From DASQBT01 sp963746955 (GTDB taxonomy: Bacteria; Pseudomonadota; Gammaproteobacteria; Burkholderiales; Thiobacillaceae), in contig CAVVDR010000007.1 in the NCBI GenBank assembly GCA_963746955.1, positions 61,916-125,915 of the forward strand: 64,000 nucleotides of DNA, given 5' to 3'. This document shows, in pieces, positions 46,372 through 53,822 of the stretch. Made by a program: the position numbers and the translations under genes. Numbering within the stretch: the first letter of the stretch is position 1; the number at the start of each line of letters is the position of its first letter. The notes beneath the pieces were generated by a model. It saw only the letters and a list, made by a program, of their open reading frames with translations, was not told the DNA's origin and made no database searches.

Positions 46372-47103
46372 ATGGAAAAAGTCCGCCTGTCCAAACGCAT
46401 GTCGGAGCTGGGGCTGTGTTCGCGGCGGGAGGCGGATGCCTACATCGAACAAGGCTGGGTGTATGTGGACGGCGCACAGATCAGCGAGCTGGGCACCAAG
46501 ATCTACCCCAACCAGACGATCACGCTCAATCGGGCCGCCCAGGCCCACCAGCAGGAGCGCGTCACCATCCTGCTCAACAAGCCGGTCGGTTATGTGTCTG
46601 GGTTGCCGGAGGACGGCTACCGCCCTGCCGTATCCCTGGTCAACAAGACCTCCAGATGGACGCAAGACAGGTCGCCCACCCGTTTCCATCCCAGCCAGAT
46701 CAAGGGCCTGGCGCCCGCCGGCCGGCTCGATATCGATTCGCAGGGCCTGCTGGTGTTGACCCAGGTTGGCCGCATCGCCAAACAGTTGATCGGTGAGAAC
46801 AGTCCGGTGGAAAAGGAATATCTGGTGCGGGTAGCGGGCAGCTTGTCAGACCGGGGGCTGCAACTGTTGAACCATGGCCTGGAACTGGATGGCCAGGCCC
46901 TCAAGCCCGCGCGGGTCAGCTGGGTGAATGACGATCAGTTGCGCTTCATTCTGCAGCAAGGCAAGAAGCGCCAGATCCGCCGCATGTGTGAACTGGTCAG
47001 CCTGAAGGTGTTGGGCCTCAAACGGGTACGCATCGGCCGCGTCACACTGGGCGCCTTGCCGGAAGGCCAGTGGCGCTATCTGGCGCAAGGAGAACGTTTC
47101 TGA
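46372..47103 (+). CDS. 23S rRNA pseudouridine synthase, RluF-like
   Basis: A 243-residue rRNA-modifying enzyme. An S4 RNA-binding domain (RLSKRMSELGLCSRREAD) occupies residues 5-60, followed by the pseudouridine synthase core with catalytic Asp in GRLDIDSQG. The motif KKRQIRRMCE near the C-terminus is typical of the RsuA/RluB/RluE/RluF family. The phrase ILLNKPVGYVSGLPEDGY is closest in my recollection to RluF (U2604). The stop overlaps the next ATG (TGATG). No clear Shine-Dalgarno is visible. Confidence 0.88.
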   Translation: MEKVRLSKRMSELGLCSRREADAYIEQGWVYVDGAQISELGTKIYPNQTITLNRAAQAHQQERVTILLNKPVGYVSGLPEDGYRPAVSLVNKTSRWTQDRSPTRFHPSQIKGLAPAGRLDIDSQGLLVLTQVGRIAKQLIGENSPVEKEYLVRVAGSLSDRGLQLLNHGLELDGQALKPARVSWVNDDQLRFILQQGKKRQIRRMCELVSLKVLGLKRVRIGRVTLGALPEGQWRYLAQGERF

Positions 47104-47441
47104 TGGACGAAGACAGCGCGGCTGCGTGTCCACTGCCAGTGCCTCCGGATTTCTCCGGCGTAAGCATTGTTGATCTGTGCCCTGAGCCTCGACCAAGCGA
47201 TTATCGAGCAGCCATGGAACTGGCACGGATGGAGGCCACTGCGCGCCTTGAAGAACCCATGCTTCTGTCCTGGTATGACCGAGACCGGAATTTCGAAGCG
47301 CCCCAGCACGTGAGCGAATGCCACCAGGCTTCGGCCACGCCCGGCTATGTGGACTATGGCCTGAACCATGGCGCCCGGCTCATGATCAATATCGACTCCG
47401 GGCGCTTCGTGTTCTTCTACCGCGATGCCTTCCAGTTCTAA
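47103..47441 (+). CDS. DUF5619 / AF1514-like small protein
   Basis: A 112-residue cytosolic protein whose ATG overlaps the RluF-like stop, so the two are probably translated together. The pattern LLSWYDRDRNFEAPQH, then VDYGLNHGARLMINI and FVFFYRD, matches what I recall of the DUF5619 (AF1514) family of unknown function. Attribution is from memory and moderate. Confidence 0.6.
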   Translation: MDEDSAAACPLPVPPDFSGVSIVDLCPEPRPSDYRAAMELARMEATARLEEPMLLSWYDRDRNFEAPQHVSECHQASATPGYVDYGLNHGARLMINIDSGRFVFFYRDAFQF

Positions 47442-47451
47442 GCGCAAGCGA

Positions 47452-47778
47452 TCAGCGCATGCTCAGCATCACCCAGAACAGACGCCGGGCGAATTCGGCC
47501 TTGCGCGCGGCGTCGGTCCCCTCGCCATGCGACGTCAGCATGCTGGAGGCAACGGCCTCGTTCATGTTTGTCGCCTGCGACTTAGCCAGCCGCGTGGAAG
47601 ACTTTTTCGCCGAAGCCGTGGCGACACCGGTATTGCGCGCAGGCTGGGCCCTGGCGGTAATCTGGTTTCCGACCAGATCGCGTGCGTGGGCAGGGGTGGT
47701 CGTATAGAGTGCGCCCAACAGACTGGCGGCAGCCACCAGGACCATGGGAAAATTGAGGGGGGATGAATTGATGTGCAT
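47452..47778 (-). CDS. Small exported hypothetical protein
   Basis: A 108-residue protein with a signal peptide ending in TPAHA. The ATG at 47778 is preceded by AAGGAGA at ideal spacing; the longer open frame to 47964 covers the operator region and was rejected. The mature part is rich in Ala, Ser and Thr with a basic, alternating character. No family is recognised. It is divergent from the diiron gene and shares the intergenic region carrying the CCAACC-N-GGTTGG sites, so it may be under the same control. Confidence 0.65.
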   Translation of the reverse strand: MHINSSPLNFPMVLVAAASLLGALYTTTPAHARDLVGNQITARAQPARNTGVATASAKKSSTRLAKSQATNMNEAVASSMLTSHGEGTDAARKAEFARRLFWVMLSMR

Positions 47779-47842
47779 GACAGTCTCCTTCGCGTTGAGG
47801 GGTAGGTGTTCGCAGCTTATGTCTTCATCGCCCGCGGGATAA

Positions 47843-47892
47843 GCAACCGGGTTCCAACCTGGTGGGGATACCGGGTGGGCCAACCCGGTTGC
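47843..47892. promoter_or_regulatory. Cluster of three CCAACC-N-GGTTGG-type operator sites
   Basis: Three imperfect copies of one inverted repeat: GCAACC-G-GGTTCC (47843-47855), CCAACC-T-GGTGG (47854-47865, overlapping) and CCAACC-C-GGTTGC (47880-47892). They lie between a small exported-protein gene and the diiron gene, upstream of the latter's -35. Perfect copies lie before the XRE regulator gene. Confidence 0.7.
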
Positions 47893-47923
47893 GCTTGCCG
47901 TACCGGTATTCGTTGGCCGCTGG

Positions 47924-47952
47924 TTGTCATGCCCATGACACTCAGGTCTAAT
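47924..47952 (+). promoter_or_regulatory. Sigma-70 promoter of the diiron desaturase-like gene
   Basis: TTGTCA (47924-47929) and TCTAAT (47947-47952) are separated by 17 bp. A second perfect palindrome GTCATG-CC-CATGAC (47926-47939) overlaps the -35 and spacer and could bind another regulator. The GTG start is at 47984. Confidence 0.65.
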
Positions 47953-47983
47953 TCTTGTTAACACACCCTTAGGACAACAGCCT

Positions 47984-48823
47984 GTGCTCTATCCCGGCCT
48001 TTACAGCAAATTGGAAAGAGCGCGCTGGAGCATGGAGTCGGACGTCAGCTGGGCCGGCTTTGATTCCGCGCTGCTTACCGACGAGCAGGCATTGACCATC
48101 AAGATGAACGCGATCACCGAATGGTCTGCGCTGCCTGCCACCGAAATGTTTCTACGCGACAACCGGCATGACAGCGACTTTTCCGCCTTCATGTCGATCT
48201 GGTTCTATGAAGAGCAAAAGCATTCGCTGGTGTTGATGGAGTACCTGCGCCGCTTCCGACCCGATCTGGTACCCAGCGAAGAGGAACTGCATCAGGTGCG
48301 GTTTGAATTTGACCAGGCGCCGCCGCTGGAAACGCTGATGCTGCACTTTGGCGGCGAAATCCGTTTGACACGGTGGTACTTGCGGGCTGCCGACTGGCAT
48401 ACCGAACCGGTTATCAAGCAGATTTACCAATTGATCGCAGCTGACGAGGCGCGCCATGCAGGCGCGTATTACGGGTATATGGAGAGAGCGGTGCAGCAGG
48501 CTGGGGACGTGGCCCGGCTGGCCTTTGCCAAGATTGGCGTGCTGATGGCGGGTGCGGCGCGCAGCAGCAAGCCCGTGCATCCGACCAATCTGCATGTCAA
48601 CGCCAGCCTCTTCCCGCGCGATACGGTTCAAAGCCGGTTACCGGAGCCGGAATGGCTGGAACGCTGGCTGGAAAGCCAGATCAACTTCACCGACCAGCAT
48701 GAGCGCCGAGTCATGTCCATCATTCTGGCCAAGCTCGCGACCCTGCTGGGCGTGGAGTTTCCCAACGTAAAAAGCCTGCGCCAGTACCGCCGCGATCTGG
48801 CCCGGCAGTTGCAGGCTGCTTAG
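47984..48823 (+). CDS. Acyl-ACP-desaturase-like diiron protein
   Basis: A 279-residue ferritin-like protein. The iron-ligand series of acyl-ACP desaturases is visible: Glu in ATEMF, EEQKH (ExxH), Glu in GGEIRLTRWY, and AADEARHAGAYY (ExxH), the last very close to the plant desaturase block. It probably introduces a double bond into, or otherwise oxidises, an acyl chain, but that chemistry is inference. The start is GTG, with AGGA nine bases before. It carries its own promoter and three upstream operator-like sites, and the XRE regulator follows. Ordinary proteobacterial beta-oxidation or fatty acid genes are not near. Confidence 0.75.
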   Translation: MLYPGLYSKLERARWSMESDVSWAGFDSALLTDEQALTIKMNAITEWSALPATEMFLRDNRHDSDFSAFMSIWFYEEQKHSLVLMEYLRRFRPDLVPSEEELHQVRFEFDQAPPLETLMLHFGGEIRLTRWYLRAADWHTEPVIKQIYQLIAADEARHAGAYYGYMERAVQQAGDVARLAFAKIGVLMAGAARSSKPVHPTNLHVNASLFPRDTVQSRLPEPEWLERWLESQINFTDQHERRVMSIILAKLATLLGVEFPNVKSLRQYRRDLARQLQAA

Positions 48824-48850
48824 GACAGCCCGAACGCCAACCAGGCCACC

Positions 48851-48863
48851 CCAACCCGGTTGG
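48851..48863. promoter_or_regulatory. Perfect CCAACC-C-GGTTGG site
   Basis: Perfect six-base arms around one base, 28 bp after the diiron gene stop. A partial copy, CCAACCAGG, begins at 48837. Same consensus as the cluster at 47843-47892. Confidence 0.75.
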
Positions 48864-48917
48864 TCTCAAGATTCCCAGTCCTGGACCGCTTACTCATGCG
48901 ACGGTTGCGGAAGCGAA

Positions 48918-48932
48918 ACCAACCTGGTTGGT
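48918..48932. promoter_or_regulatory. Perfect ACCAACC-T-GGTTGGT operator next to the XRE promoter
   Basis: The longest copy, with seven-base perfect arms. It abuts and slightly overlaps the -35 (GTGACA, 48931-48936) of the XRE gene promoter, a position expected for repression. It is most simply the regulator's own operator. Confidence 0.78.
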
Positions 48933-48959
48933 GACAATTCCGTTGCCAATGACTAAACT
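48931..48959 (+). promoter_or_regulatory. Promoter of the XRE regulator gene
   Basis: GTGACA (48931-48936) and TAAACT (48954-48959) are 17 bp apart. The ATG is at 48990 with AGGAG before it. Confidence 0.55.
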
Positions 48960-48989
48960 TGCAACTCGAGCTGCCTAACAGGAGTTCAC

Positions 48990-49826
48990 ATGGCCTACCT
49001 GCAGAACAAATGGCGCGATTACACCCGCCAGCCCAATCCGCCCCGCCACTACACCAATCAGCGGGAGTTTGAAGCTGACTGGATTTACGCCCTGCGCCGC
49101 CGATACGCGCTGTCGCAGGAAGCCTTGGCGGCCATGGCCAGCGTATCCGTGACTACGGTACAGAACTGGGAAAACCCGCGCTCGGCCAAGGCTATTGCCG
49201 AGCACAACCAGGGCCGGCTCAAGGACATTGAGCGGGATTTGTGGATCCGGGCCCATGTCACCTTGTTGGAACCCTGTCCTCCCACGGTCAAGGCGCTGTA
49301 TGACCTGATGAGCGCCGGCAAGGACGAGAGCGCCCAAGCTCTGGCGGCTTACCTGGTGGGCTCTCTGGCTGAAGGGCATCCGGAACGCCCCAGGCTGCTG
49401 CACTGGGCCAGCCTGACTCACAGCATCGCGGATCCCGACTCTGCCAAGGCGCAGGAATTTGGCCGGCAGGCGCTGGACGCAGTGGGCCGCAGCGACAACC
49501 GCCTGTCCGCCGCGATCGAGAATGAAATCCTCGGTTTCCAGATGGAGGACCTGTTGAAACTACCCGCCAGCCCCCAGAAGGTGCGTCAGGGAGAGAACAT
49601 CAAGGCCGCCTGCGAGCGTCTGTTCGAAAAAGACCAGCAGCCGGCCTACCTTTGGAATGCACTGGAAGTGAGTTGCCGCACGCCCCTGTCACAGGAGGAA
49701 ATTTTCCGCGGAGTCAGCCGGCTTCTGGCATTACTGGATGCAAGCATGGTAGAGCGGCGCATCCGAACCGAATCCGCTTTCGAACAGGCCCGGCCGGTGT
49801 TGACCACCACCGGAACCCTCAACTGA
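48990..49826 (+). CDS. XRE-family transcriptional regulator
   Basis: A 278-residue protein. A helix-turn-helix of the Cro/XRE type lies at about residues 31-55 (ADWIYALRRRYALSQEALA, then VTTVQNWEN). The remaining 200 residues are helical, with repeats resembling a small all-alpha sensing or oligomerisation domain; no ligand-binding family is recognised. AGGAG precedes the ATG. Two perfect CCAACC-N-GGTTGG inverted repeats lie in its upstream region, and three weaker ones precede the diiron gene, pointing to autoregulation and control of that neighbour. Confidence 0.82.
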   Translation: MAYLQNKWRDYTRQPNPPRHYTNQREFEADWIYALRRRYALSQEALAAMASVSVTTVQNWENPRSAKAIAEHNQGRLKDIERDLWIRAHVTLLEPCPPTVKALYDLMSAGKDESAQALAAYLVGSLAEGHPERPRLLHWASLTHSIADPDSAKAQEFGRQALDAVGRSDNRLSAAIENEILGFQMEDLLKLPASPQKVRQGENIKAACERLFEKDQQPAYLWNALEVSCRTPLSQEEIFRGVSRLLALLDASMVERRIRTESAFEQARPVLTTTGTLN

Positions 49827-49852
49827 GTGCCAGGATGACTAGGGGAACCACC

Positions 49853-50083
49853 GTGAAGATGATTCAACTTTCCACCCTGACCGTGCTGCTGGTAGCCGGC
49901 TTGTCCGGATTGGCCTGGGCGAACACGCCCACCGCCGAACCCAGCCAGCCAGTTGTGGAATCCGTATCCAGTACGCCGCAACCAGAGCTTGCCCAGCCCG
50001 AGCAGCCGCAAGATCAGGGCAAGACCTACTATGTTTGGGACCGGGTTGGCAAACCGATGGGCATGGAGACCTTCTTTATCTGA
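49853..50083 (+). CDS. Small exported Pro/Gln-rich peptide
   Basis: A 76-residue protein with a signal peptide (to about residue 23, ending LAWA). The mature part is short, rich in Pro, Gln and Glu, and ends in TYYVWDRVGKPMG. The start chosen is GTG 49853, six bases after AGGGGA; ATG 49859 is the alternative. No family is recognised. It lies 26 bp after the XRE gene and may be in the same transcript. Confidence 0.6.
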   Translation: MKMIQLSTLTVLLVAGLSGLAWANTPTAEPSQPVVESVSSTPQPELAQPEQPQDQGKTYYVWDRVGKPMGMETFFI

Positions 50084-50721
50084 GCTCCTGCCACTCATCC
50101 CCTAACCCTCGCCCCCTAAACGGGGCGAGGAGAGAAAGCCACTCCTCACCTTCTCGATTCGGATCAAGGCCTTTTCCAAGTTGGACTTGGGAGCTTCTTC
50201 ATTCTTCGAGCGCTGCTAACGCCCCACTCTGCTCTCGAACCAGGCATATCGTGCGACGGATGAGCCTCGTACGCCCACCAAGTTTCGTCCGCACACCAAG
50301 CAGCTCGACCCAAAGGCGCAGCTTCGGAAGTCGCTGGGTACTCACAACGATAACCTTCCTGAGCCACAGGCCAGATTGGAACCGACTCCTAAAAAAAGCG
50401 CGCAATCCGCGCTCCCCGCAAAGCGCATTGAAGCCGCCGCCGCTCAAGCCTGCACCGTGCTTGCGACCGAGACTGGAGAGGCGATCGACGACGAACCCAA
50501 TCCTTACCTCAGTAACACACGTCGCAGCGGTCTTGCTCAAGTACGCTCACGGCTTAACTACGCGCGCCGTCCGCGATGCCGCTTCCAACATAAGCAACTT
50601 GTCGAGTTGCTGCCGGACATGCTCCAAGGCAAGCCCCATTCGTCATTACTGAAGCCTCTATTGCCACTCCATCTTTTCGCGCCTAGAGTGTGGCGGATTT
50701 CCACAACGCCAAGGACAGAGC
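50084..50721. other. Intergenic region with a REP-like hairpin at its start
   Basis: About 640 bp. CCCTCGCCCC-TAAA-CGGGGCGAGG near 50106-50130 forms a strong hairpin related to the elements at 11361 and 36073 and may act as a terminator-like structure. The remainder has overlapping open frames without ribosome-binding sites; none resembles a family I know. It may be a decayed gene. Confidence 0.5.
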
Positions 50722-51129
50722 ATGGATCTCAACGTAATGGTCAAGCCCGCAGGGGTCGGCGCCGCCACCGCCGCAGGATATGTATTGGGCGCAATCTGGT
50801 ATGCACCGCCCGTATTCGGCAACAGCTGGATGGCTGCCTTGGGCAAGACCAAAGAACAACTCGGAAGCCCGGCAAAGGCCATGGGCCTGACCCTGATCAC
50901 CTGCCTGATTTCAGCCTGGGTACTGGCTGTCATCCTGGCCCGCGCCGGAGTAGGCTCCGCCATGGGTGGTGCGTTAGCTGGGGTGGGCGTCGGCCTGGGT
51001 GTCTACGGGTTGAACCTCTATTCGGACAGCCTGTTTGCCGGCATCCCTCTGCGCCTCATTGTCATTCAGTCCGGCTATCGCGCTTGCCAATATGCACTCA
51101 TGGGTGCCATTCTGGGTGCATGGCGGTGA
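50722..51129 (+). CDS. DUF1761 membrane protein
   Basis: A 135-residue protein with four hydrophobic helices. The early GYVLGAIWYAPPVFGNSWM is the DUF1761 signature. Function unknown. AAGGA precedes the ATG. The next gene starts one base after its stop, so the two are likely co-translated. Confidence 0.85.
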   Translation: MDLNVMVKPAGVGAATAAGYVLGAIWYAPPVFGNSWMAALGKTKEQLGSPAKAMGLTLITCLISAWVLAVILARAGVGSAMGGALAGVGVGLGVYGLNLYSDSLFAGIPLRLIVIQSGYRACQYALMGAILGAWR

Positions 51130-51130
51130 C

Positions 51131-51619
51131 ATGAAGAAACTGCTGCTGTCCCTTTGCCTGTTTGCCGCGCCCGCCCTGGCGAATCAGCCCGACATGATCC
51201 CGGTCAAACAGATCAGTCTGGAGTTGGCCCGCGACATCGCCATGAAGGCAGTCGAAGCGTGCCGCCGTTCCGGCTACAACATTTCCGCCGTGGTACTTGA
51301 CCGGGCAGGCAACATTCAGGCGGCACTGCGCGACACCCTGGCCGCGCCCTACACGCTGGAGATATCCGAACGCAAGGCGGGCACGTCCATCATGTCCGGC
51401 ATTTCCAGCGGCGACCTCCGCAGCGCCAGGGCGGATATCCGGACTGAACTTGACCACATTCACGGCTTGATACTCATCGACGGTGGGCTGCCCATTCAGG
51501 CGGGCGGCAGTCTGATCGGCGCGATAGGAGTCTCCGGTGCCCCCAGCAGCGACAAGGACGAAGACTGCGCCGCCAAGGCCCTGGAAGCGGTACAGGAAAG
51601 GCTGGAATTCACCGACTGA
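51131..51619 (+). CDS. Exported GlcG/HbpS-like haem-binding-family protein
   Basis: A 162-residue protein with a signal peptide (MKKLLLSLCLFAAPALA) and a GlcG/HbpS (DUF336) domain: SLELARDIAMKAVEACRR, then VVLDRAGN, then GGLPIQAGGSLIGAIGVSGA. Members bind haem or act as accessory subunits; here the signal peptide places it in the periplasm. It follows the DUF1761 gene with one base between. Confidence 0.88.
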   Translation: MKKLLLSLCLFAAPALANQPDMIPVKQISLELARDIAMKAVEACRRSGYNISAVVLDRAGNIQAALRDTLAAPYTLEISERKAGTSIMSGISSGDLRSARADIRTELDHIHGLILIDGGLPIQAGGSLIGAIGVSGAPSSDKDEDCAAKALEAVQERLEFTD

Positions 51620-51695
51620 GGAACGGCGACCCAATCAATCCGGTCTTATTAGTACCGCCACGTCGACGCGCGATCGCGTTTCCATACTCCGGCCC

Positions 51696-52274
51696 ATGAA
51701 GAAGTTCATCGCATCCTGTCTCTTCCTCGCGGCCCTGCCCGCATGGGCCAGCCGCCCCGGAATCGTGGCGCTGGCGGCGTCCGCCAGGCCTGAGGCGTAC
51801 TGGTCATTCTGGCTCGGCGAGAATCCCGCAGGCTACCGGCAAAAGATGCTCGCAGTTGTCCATGCTTACCTGCTCAACGCCGGGTCAGACACGCGCGTGA
51901 TCGAGTTGACCGACCCATCGCTGCCGGACCAATTCAATCGCGACCAGGCACCGTGGCCGCGACATCAGGCTGTGTGCCGCGACACCGGCGCCGACGCTAT
52001 CTTGTCGTTGCGGGTGGAAGATCCGTTGCCAGTTCTTTCTCCCTGGCAGGCGGACCTGTTCAACAATCGTGGGGCTGAAGTGGCGAGCGCCCATTGGCCC
52101 AATCTATATTTGATCGCCTATGACTGTTCGGGTGGCAACCGCTCGAACGAGCACGTGAACCTGTCGCCCAGGACGTCAGACCAATTCGTGTTCGAAACCG
52201 ACCTGCTTGCATACACCGGCGCATTTTGGGATCGGGCCCTGGCGCGCTTCACCCTCGAGCATGATCGACCCTAG
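51696..52274 (+). CDS. Exported hypothetical protein
   Basis: A 192-residue protein with a signal peptide (MKKFIASCLFLAALPAWA). No known family is recognised. The mature part has alternating short strands and helices and ends close to the rlmM start (3 bp). It is probably periplasmic. Confidence 0.65.
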   Translation: MKKFIASCLFLAALPAWASRPGIVALAASARPEAYWSFWLGENPAGYRQKMLAVVHAYLLNAGSDTRVIELTDPSLPDQFNRDQAPWPRHQAVCRDTGADAILSLRVEDPLPVLSPWQADLFNNRGAEVASAHWPNLYLIAYDCSGGNRSNEHVNLSPRTSDQFVFETDLLAYTGAFWDRALARFTLEHDRP

Positions 52275-52277
52275 CGC

Positions 52278-53336
52278 ATGACTGCCGGCCTGCTGCTGTA
52301 TTGCCGCGCAGGATTCGAGAAGGAATGCGCGCAGGATATCACCCATGCCGCCGGGCAACTGGGCGTGGCCGGTTGGTGCAAGGCCGGAACGGACACCGGC
52401 TACGTGCTGTTTTACCCAAGCGAGCAAGCCGGGTTTGAGGTACTGCAGAAGCGGCTGGCATTCTCCACGTTGATGTTTTCCCGCCAGATGGTTTTCGTAA
52501 CCGGGCCCCATGGCGATTTGCCGATCGGAGACCGGGCGACGCCGCTGCTTGTTGCCGCACGCAACTGGCGTTCGAACTTCTCTGCACTCTGGCTGGAAAC
52601 TGCGGACACCAATGACGCCAAGGAAACCCTGGGCTTTTGCCGCAAGTTCGAGCCCCATTTGAAGCGCGCCCTGGAGCAGGCCGGCCTGCTCAGGGAAAGC
52701 AGGATCTCGCCCCGGCTGCATGTTTACTTTCTCGATTCCAGCACCGCCTACGTCGGCTATTCCCATCCCGGCAACAGCAGCAACTGGCCGATGGGCATCC
52801 CCCGCCTCAGGATGCCGCGTCAGGCACCCTCGCGCTCGACCCTGAAACTGGCGGAAGCCATCAGCGAATTACTCACCTCTGCGGAACAGGAAAAACTCCG
52901 CGCCGGGCAACGGGCCGTCGATCTGGGCGCAGCGCCCGGGGGCTGGACCTGGCAACTGGCCAGCCTCGGTATCCGGGTGCTGGCGGTGGACAACGGGACC
53001 ATGGCGCGATCCGTGCTGGACACCGGCTTTGTCGAGCACGTGCGGGCAGATGCTTTCACCTTCCGCCCGCGCCGCCCGGTGGACTGGCTGGTGTGTGACG
53101 TGGTCGACAAACCGGCCCGGATTGCTGATCTCGTCGGCCGCTGGTTTGAGCGCGGCGATTGCCGCAATGCGATCTTCAACCTGAAACTTCCCATGAAACG
53201 GCGCTACGAAGAAACCCGCGCGTGCATCGAGCACCTGTCCGCCAGACTCGAGCGCCTCGAGCGCGCCACCCGACTCGGGGCGCGGCAGTTGTTCCATGAC
53301 CGGGAGGAAATTAGCTGTGTGATCATCAGCGAGTGA
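52278..53336 (+). CDS. rlmM: 23S rRNA 2'-O-ribose methyltransferase (C2498)
   Basis: A 352-residue SAM-dependent methyltransferase. The N-terminal THUMP-like segment includes YCRAGFEKECA, and the Rossmann domain has DLGAAPGGWTW, the SAM motif of RlmM/RrmJ-type enzymes. The catalytic tetrad region includes the Lys in NLKLPMKRRYEE. Length matches E. coli RlmM. It starts 3 bp after the exported-protein gene. Confidence 0.95.
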   Translation: MTAGLLLYCRAGFEKECAQDITHAAGQLGVAGWCKAGTDTGYVLFYPSEQAGFEVLQKRLAFSTLMFSRQMVFVTGPHGDLPIGDRATPLLVAARNWRSNFSALWLETADTNDAKETLGFCRKFEPHLKRALEQAGLLRESRISPRLHVYFLDSSTAYVGYSHPGNSSNWPMGIPRLRMPRQAPSRSTLKLAEAISELLTSAEQEKLRAGQRAVDLGAAPGGWTWQLASLGIRVLAVDNGTMARSVLDTGFVEHVRADAFTFRPRRPVDWLVCDVVDKPARIADLVGRWFERGDCRNAIFNLKLPMKRRYEETRACIEHLSARLERLERATRLGARQLFHDREEISCVIISE

Positions 53337-53515
53337 TGATTCCAGATGCGCCGGCCGCCTGTTGTCCGAAAACAACAACCAGGCGCCCCACCACCATGAA
53401 ATAAGGGGAGACTGGCTTTCTTTTGCAGTTTTGCTAGAATCCGCCCGTCGGTTGGATTTGAGTCATTGGCCGATCTTGGTGTGGGTGAGTCCATTATTTT
53501 GTTAAGGGAAAATAG

Positions 53516-53764
53516 ATGAAATACTCCGTTCTGCTGGCCGCTCTGCTGGCCATTTCGTTGACTGCTTGCGGCAAAAAAGAAGAAGCTGCTCCTGCGCCGG
53601 CACCCGAAGCTGCTGCTCCGGCTCCGGCTCCTGAAGCTGCTCCAGCTCCTGCTCCTGAGGGTGGAATGGCCCCTGCCGCTCCTGCTGAGGGTGCCGCTCC
53701 GGCTGCTCCCGCTCCCGAAGGCGGCATGGCCCCCGCTGCTCCTGCTGAAGAAAAGAAGAACTAA
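53516..53764 (+). CDS. Ala/Pro-rich repetitive lipoprotein
   Basis: An 82-residue protein. A lipoprotein signal peptide ends in the lipobox LTAC; after it comes GKKEE and a repetitive Ala/Pro tail of two kinds of unit, PAPAPEA and EGGMAPAAPAE, ending in EEKKN. AAGGGAA precedes the ATG, a -10-like TAGAAT lies near 53435, and a strong terminator follows, so it is a single-gene unit. It is probably a short membrane-tethered spacer protein of the envelope. Confidence 0.75.
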   Translation: MKYSVLLAALLAISLTACGKKEEAAPAPAPEAAAPAPAPEAAPAPAPEGGMAPAAPAEGAAPAAPAPEGGMAPAAPAEEKKN

Positions 53765-53780
53765 GTCTTCCGGCAAGCTG

Positions 53781-53807
53781 AAAGCCGGCCCTGGCCGGCT
53801 TTTTTTG
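53781..53807 (+). terminator. Rho-independent terminator
   Basis: AAGCCGGCC pairs perfectly with GGCCGGCTT around a tiny loop, followed by seven T. It closes the lipoprotein transcript and, being a symmetrical stem, may also block the leftward aminotransferase operon. Confidence 0.9.
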
Positions 53808-53822
53808 TTTCCGTTTCTCGAT

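Noticed and set aside
50376..51134. Long frame beginning in the spacer and running across the DUF1761 gene
   Set aside because: It overlaps the DUF1761 gene in another frame, has no family resemblance and no ribosome-binding site.
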